A DNA stretch of 9,080 bases from assembly GCA_005788145.1 (NCBI GenBank), contig SXYY01000041.1, positions 1 through 9,080 of the forward strand. The letters are read 5' to 3'. A program made the translations under genes and the position numbers. This document shows, piece after piece, positions 7,536 through 9,080 of this stretch (position 1 is its first letter; every line of letters starts with the position of its first letter). This stretch comes from Bacteroidota bacterium (lineage in GTDB: Bacteria > Bacteroidota > Bacteroidia > NS11-12g > UBA955). The notes beneath the pieces were generated by a model, which was not told where the DNA came from, made no database searches, and saw only the letters and a list, made by a program, of their open reading frames with translations.

Positions 7536-7599
7536 GAAATTAATTTTTTTCAAAATTAACAGCCTGTGTTAGATTTGTGGCATCCGATTTTCCCACAAT
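7536..7599. promoter_or_regulatory. Divergent promoter region between MORN-repeat and MmcQ/YjbR genes
   Basis: This 64-base spacer lies between divergent starts. TAATTTTG on the minus strand (7558-7551) matches the Bacteroidota -7 consensus TAnnTTTG and lies 15 bases before the repeat-protein ATG. TAGATTTG on the plus strand (7570-7577) also matches, 22 bases before the MmcQ/YjbR ATG. The two boxes are only 11 bases apart, so the two polymerase footprints would overlap and the promoters may compete. I see no convincing TTG -33 box for either. Motif evidence only. Confidence 0.5.
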
Positions 7600-7953
7600 A
7601 TGGAACAGTTCACTTGGATCAGCGAATACTGCGAATCAAAACCTTTGGTAACGGCAGAATTCCCATTTGACGAAACCACGATGGTTTGGAAGGTGGCTGG
7701 CAAAATGTTCTGTTTGGGCGACATTGAAATATTCGAACAAATCGCACTGAAATGCGATCCCGAACGGGCAATTGCGCTGAGAGAATCGCATCCGCAAATC
7801 ACTGGGGCGTTCCACATGAACAAAACACATTGGAACAGTGTTCAATTAGACGGACTGCCACAAACGATGGTCGCTGAACTCGTTGATCACAGTTATGACA
7901 TTGTGGTACAGAAATTGCCAAAGAAAACCCGAGAATTAATAAAAAACACATGA
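7600..7953 (+). CDS. MmcQ/YjbR family protein
   Basis: Small cytoplasmic protein of 117 residues, full length for the MmcQ/YjbR (CyaY-like fold, DUF419-type) family. The landmarks are present in order: an early YCESKPLVTAEFPFDETTMVWKV-like stretch (about 11-32), GKMFCL (34-39), LKCDPERAIALRE (about 50-62), FHMNKTHWNSVQLDG (about 71-85) and a terminal ELVDHSYDIVVQKLPKK helix. The family is thought to bind DNA or other ligands, but no enzymatic role is settled; an Escherichia coli structure (YjbR) supports the double-wing fold. The ATG at 7600 matches the family start. Its stop overlaps the next start by ATGA, indicating co-transcription and probable translational coupling with the immunophilin gene. 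A TAnnTTTG box lies 22 bases upstream. Confidence 0.93.
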   Translation: MEQFTWISEYCESKPLVTAEFPFDETTMVWKVAGKMFCLGDIEIFEQIALKCDPERAIALRESHPQITGAFHMNKTHWNSVQLDGLPQTMVAELVDHSYDIVVQKLPKKTRELIKNT

Positions 7954-9023
7954 AACAGACATTACTTTCTTTCGCTGCGATGACAGTAAGCGCCCTCAGC
8001 TTCGCTTCGTGCTTCAATCATACAAACAAATTAACCATGGATAACCAGCATTTAGAACTCGATGGAGAGCCCGCATTGGCGGATGGCCTCTATGCCTCAA
8101 TGGAAACCAACAAAGGCACCATCCTATTGCAACTACACTACAAAGAAACCCCCCTCACTGTTTGCAACTTCGTGGGATTGGCTGAAGGCAAAATCACCAA
8201 CAATGCCAAGCCCCTCGGCACCCCCTTCTACGATGGATTGAAGTTTCACCGCGTGATTGACAATTTCATGATCCAAGGTGGAGACCCAGCAGGCAATGGT
8301 TCTGGCGGTCCAGGATATCAGTTCGATGATGAATTCGTTTCTACGTTGAAGCACGTAGGTCCGGGCGTCTTGTCCATGGCCAACGCTGGTCCCGGAACAA
8401 ACGGATCACAGTTCTTTATTACGCATGTTGCTACGCCTTGGTTGGATGGTGCACACACCGTTTTTGGCAAAGTGATTACGGGTCAAGATGTGGTAAATGC
8501 CATCAGACAAGACGATGTCATTACCAGCGTAAAAATCATCCGCAAGGGCAAGGATGCCAAAGCGTTTGAAGCCAACGACGAAGCATTCAAGAAATTGAAG
8601 GCTGGCGCGGCTGCGCGCGCCGAAGAGGCCATCAAAGCGGCATCAGCCGGATTTGAATCATGGGTAAAAACCAACTACCCCACCGCCCAAAGAACCAAAT
8701 CAGGTTTGTGGTATGTGGTAGAACAAGCGGGTACCGGTACTCAGGCAGTAGCGGGTAAAACTGTTGCTGTGCATTATGCCGGTAAATTGGATAACGGACA
8801 AGAATTCGACAATTCATTCAAGCGCGGACAGCCCATTGAATTCAAATTGGGTGCTGGTCAAGTAATCCCAGGATGGGATGAAGGCATTGCCCTGATGAGT
8901 GAAGGTGCGAAATACAAATTGATCATCCCATCGCATTTGGGCTACGGAAAGCGCGGTGCAGGTGGCGTGATTCCCCCCAATGCCACACTGATTTTCGATA
9001 CCGAACTGGTTTCGGTAAGATAA
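7950..9023 (+). CDS. Cyclophilin-FKBP fusion peptidyl-prolyl isomerase, probable lipoprotein
   Basis: Protein-folding catalyst of 357 residues combining two unrelated prolyl isomerase folds. Residues 1-21 form a hydrophobic leader ending in LSFASC; Cys21 may be lipid-modified, although Phe at -3 is atypical for a lipobox. The cyclophilin domain spans about 46-200 and keeps the active-site set by comparison with human CypA: Arg101, Phe106, Met107, Gln109 (FHRVIDNFMIQGGDP), Ala144, Phe156, Trp164, Leu165 and His169. An Ala/Lys/Glu-rich, probably helical linker (about 203-245) leads to an FKBP domain (about 252-357) with Tyr276, Phe286, Asp287, Phe298, Val305, Ile306, Trp309, Tyr332 and Phe349 all present. 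Both sites therefore look active. Location is probably periplasmic, tethered to a membrane. The ATG overlaps the stop of the MmcQ/YjbR gene. Dual-family immunophilins are known but uncommon. Confidence 0.95.
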   Translation: MKQTLLSFAAMTVSALSFASCFNHTNKLTMDNQHLELDGEPALADGLYASMETNKGTILLQLHYKETPLTVCNFVGLAEGKITNNAKPLGTPFYDGLKFHRVIDNFMIQGGDPAGNGSGGPGYQFDDEFVSTLKHVGPGVLSMANAGPGTNGSQFFITHVATPWLDGAHTVFGKVITGQDVVNAIRQDDVITSVKIIRKGKDAKAFEANDEAFKKLKAGAAARAEEAIKAASAGFESWVKTNYPTAQRTKSGLWYVVEQAGTGTQAVAGKTVAVHYAGKLDNGQEFDNSFKRGQPIEFKLGAGQVIPGWDEGIALMSEGAKYKLIIPSHLGYGKRGAGGVIPPNATLIFDTELVSVR

Positions 9024-9027
9024 GGTT

Positions 9028-9042
9028 TTGCGCGTTGCGCAA
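9028..9042. other. Small perfect hairpin just after the isomerase stop
   Basis: TTGCGC, loop GTT, GCGCAA forms a perfect six-pair stem four bases after the stop codon. No T-run follows in either direction, so it is not a convincing intrinsic terminator on its own; it could protect the 3' end of the mRNA. Confidence 0.35.
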
Positions 9043-9058
9043 TCCCATTTCAACACAA

Positions 9059-9080
9059 GGAGGGCGGCCGCGAATGCGGC
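9059..9080 (+). terminator. Possible terminator stem cut by the window edge
   Basis: GCCGC (9067-9071), loop GAAT, GCGGC (9076-9080) is a perfect five-pair GC stem that reaches the last base of the window. The bases before it (GGAGGGCG from 9059) could extend the left arm, but the matching right arm and any T-run lie outside. The position 43 bases after a stop codon fits a rho-independent terminator for the MmcQ/YjbR-immunophilin pair. Only half the evidence is visible. Confidence 0.4.

Noticed and set aside
7536..7553. In-frame TTG start for the MORN-repeat protein
   Set aside because: It overlaps the proposed -7 box, and the ATG at 7535 begins a textbook signal peptide.
9064..9071. NotI site (GCGGCCGC) suggesting a cloning or vector junction
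   Set aside because: It is explained by the GC-rich inverted repeat after the stop codon; no vector-like sequence is visible.

Overview
The window looks like chromosome from a member of the Bacteroidota, possibly a Flavobacteriales-type lineage. The evidence is: a 2[4Fe-4S] ferredoxin with a long inter-cluster insert ending in a CPVDCCVPD-type tail; a leader-less SH3/C40 peptidase; a YwqK-like MORN repeat protein; candidate -7 promoter boxes of the TAnnTTTG type in both divergent intergenic regions; and a large exported beta-rich protein of a style common in this phylum. Base composition is moderate and even. I see no insertion sequences, phage genes, CRISPR arrays, tRNAs or rRNAs, and no stretch over 300 bases without a gene.

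Layout. Positions 5093 down to 1 (minus strand) form one tightly packed transcription unit: ferredoxin, 2-base gap, NlpC/P60 peptidase, ATGA overlap, an unrecognised exported protein of about 855 residues, ATGA overlap, and a sodium:solute symporter cut by the window edge. A 61-base divergent region separates this unit from a plus-strand YfcE/MJ0936-type phosphoesterase (5155-5661). That gene ends on a shared TTAA against a convergent minus-strand pair made of a MORN repeat protein (7535-6306) and a uridine kinase-like P-loop enzyme (6302-5658, GTG start). A second short divergent region (7536-7599) leads to a plus-strand pair: an MmcQ/YjbR protein (7600-7953) overlapping by ATGA a probable lipoprotein in which a cyclophilin and an FKBP domain are fused (7950-9023). 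The window ends inside a GC-rich inverted repeat that may be half of a terminator.

Function. Most genes belong to known families and have intact active-site motifs. The left operon mixes electron transfer, peptidoglycan peptide cleavage, an unknown cell-surface or periplasmic protein, and Na+-coupled uptake. Coupled translation of the peptidase, the unknown protein and the symporter suggests a shared envelope-related role, but the sequence does not show what that role is. The right part combines nucleotide salvage, an exported repeat protein and an exported folding catalyst. I found no clear sign of a wholly new system. The best candidates for new biology are the 855-residue protein with its coupled neighbours and the dual-family immunophilin.
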